DNA from: DASPKO01 sp035628055
GTDB lineage: Bacteria; Planctomycetota; Phycisphaerae; Phycisphaerales; UBA1924
Reading direction: 5' to 3'
NCBI GenBank assembly: GCA_035628055.1
Contig: DASPKO010000133.1
Coordinates: forward strand, 1-15,572
DNA length: 15,572 bases
This document shows, in pieces, positions 15,102 to 15,572 of the stretch. Position 1 is the stretch's first letter, and each line of letters starts with the position of its first letter. The position numbers and the translations under genes were made by a program. The notes under the pieces are model-generated. The model saw only the letters and a program-made list of their open reading frames with translations, was not told the DNA's origin and did not search any database.

Positions 15102-15235
15102 GCCAGGTCCCAGAACACCGGCACGGCTCCGGCACGTACCGTTCGTGCCTTGTGTCGGCTCGGCGCCCTGCCCCCGCGCCCGCGCCGCCCCCCAAGGCCG
15201 CAAGCCCGACGCCGGTGCGGACCGATCATCCTGCC

Positions 15236-15572
15236 GTGATTCCCCACACCACATCCAAGACGGCGCGCCCGTGCTGGCACGGCCTCGACCCGCTCGAGCC
15301 GCGCACGCTGATGACCTTCTCGTGGAGCGCCGACGAGGTCTACCTCGCCGAGCTGGTGAACCGGGCGCGGGCCAATCCCGCCGCCGAGGCCGCCCGGCTG
15401 GGGCTCGACCTGACCCTGGACCTCACCCCGGCGGAGCTGGCCCGCCTGGTGCCGCAGGAGCCGCTGGCCCTCAACCAGTACCTGACGCTCGCGGCCCGGG
15501 CCCACAGCCTGGACATGGCCCAGCGGGACTTCTTCGACCACATCAACCCCGACGGGCTCGACCCCACCGACC
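15236..15572 (+). CDS. LEPR-motif CAP/SCP-domain secreted protein (partial, 3' end off the right edge)
   Basis: From a GTG at 15236 the frame is open to the edge, giving 112 residues. The N-terminus contains LDPLEPRTLMTFSW (residues 17-30), the planctomycete LEPR motif, placed about as in the cyclophilin-type protein of this window. From residue about 34 the sequence is the start of a CAP (SCP/PR-1, CxxCH-free) domain: DEVYLAELVNRARANP, then LALNQYLTLAARAHSLDM with the conserved His, and FFDHINPDG with the second His. These two histidines belong to the CAP cavity. The protein is probably large and exported, as LEPR proteins usually are. The start codon is the first plausible one before the motif and is not supported by a strong ribosome-binding site. 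Confidence 0.8.
   Translation, partial: MIPHTTSKTARPCWHGLDPLEPRTLMTFSWSADEVYLAELVNRARANPAAEAARLGLDLTLDLTPAELARLVPQEPLALNQYLTLAARAHSLDMAQRDFFDHINPDGLDPTD

Overview
The window is high-GC bacterial DNA, most likely from a planctomycete and probably of the Phycisphaerae type. The main clue is two genes whose products carry the N-terminal LEPR-type motif typical of large secreted planctomycete proteins: a cyclophilin-type protein (LESRVLLGGD) and a CAP-domain protein (LEPRTLM). An orphan PEP-CTERM-like tail, the short tandem repeats between genes and a bacterial deoxyhypusine-synthase-like gene fit the same picture. The taxonomic call is inference from motifs only.

Layout. 1-920 (minus): N-terminal part of a secreted YVTN/YncE-like beta-propeller protein that runs off the left edge. 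921-2117: poorly coding DNA with an orphan PEP-CTERM-like tail, a strong intrinsic terminator and a doubtful small membrane ORF. 2118-3233 (plus): an intact, self-inhibited (class II) Fic protein. 3641-3723 (minus): tRNA-Tyr(GTA), whose 3' end faces the Fic region. 4081-5202 (plus): deoxyhypusine synthase-like enzyme. 5308-5862 (plus): a small, poorly supported membrane protein bounded by two inverted tracts of an 8-bp tandem repeat.

5838-9895 (minus) is a dTDP-L-rhamnose type cluster in the order rfbA, glycosyltransferase pseudogene, rfbC-like, rfbD, rfbB. Together these genes would turn glucose-1-phosphate into dTDP-rhamnose or a related dTDP-deoxysugar. The one glycosyltransferase inside the cluster is wrecked by an internal deletion and a frameshift. 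A two-domain GT2 glycosyltransferase lies 2.8 kb away at 12711-15101 (plus) and could use such a sugar, but nothing in the sequence shows that it does.

10152-12554 (minus) encodes an 800-residue exported cyclophilin-type protein with a tail of FAEG/NP-type repeats. It is divergently arranged with the GT2 gene, and a perfect 13-bp hairpin follows its stop. 15236 to the right edge is the start of a LEPR-motif CAP/SCP-domain protein. I see no CRISPR array, insertion sequence, rRNA or convincing new multi-gene defence system. The best leads are the LEPR-cyclophilin-repeat architecture, the damaged glycosyltransferase in the rhamnose cluster, the Fic/tRNA boundary and the dispersed short repeats.
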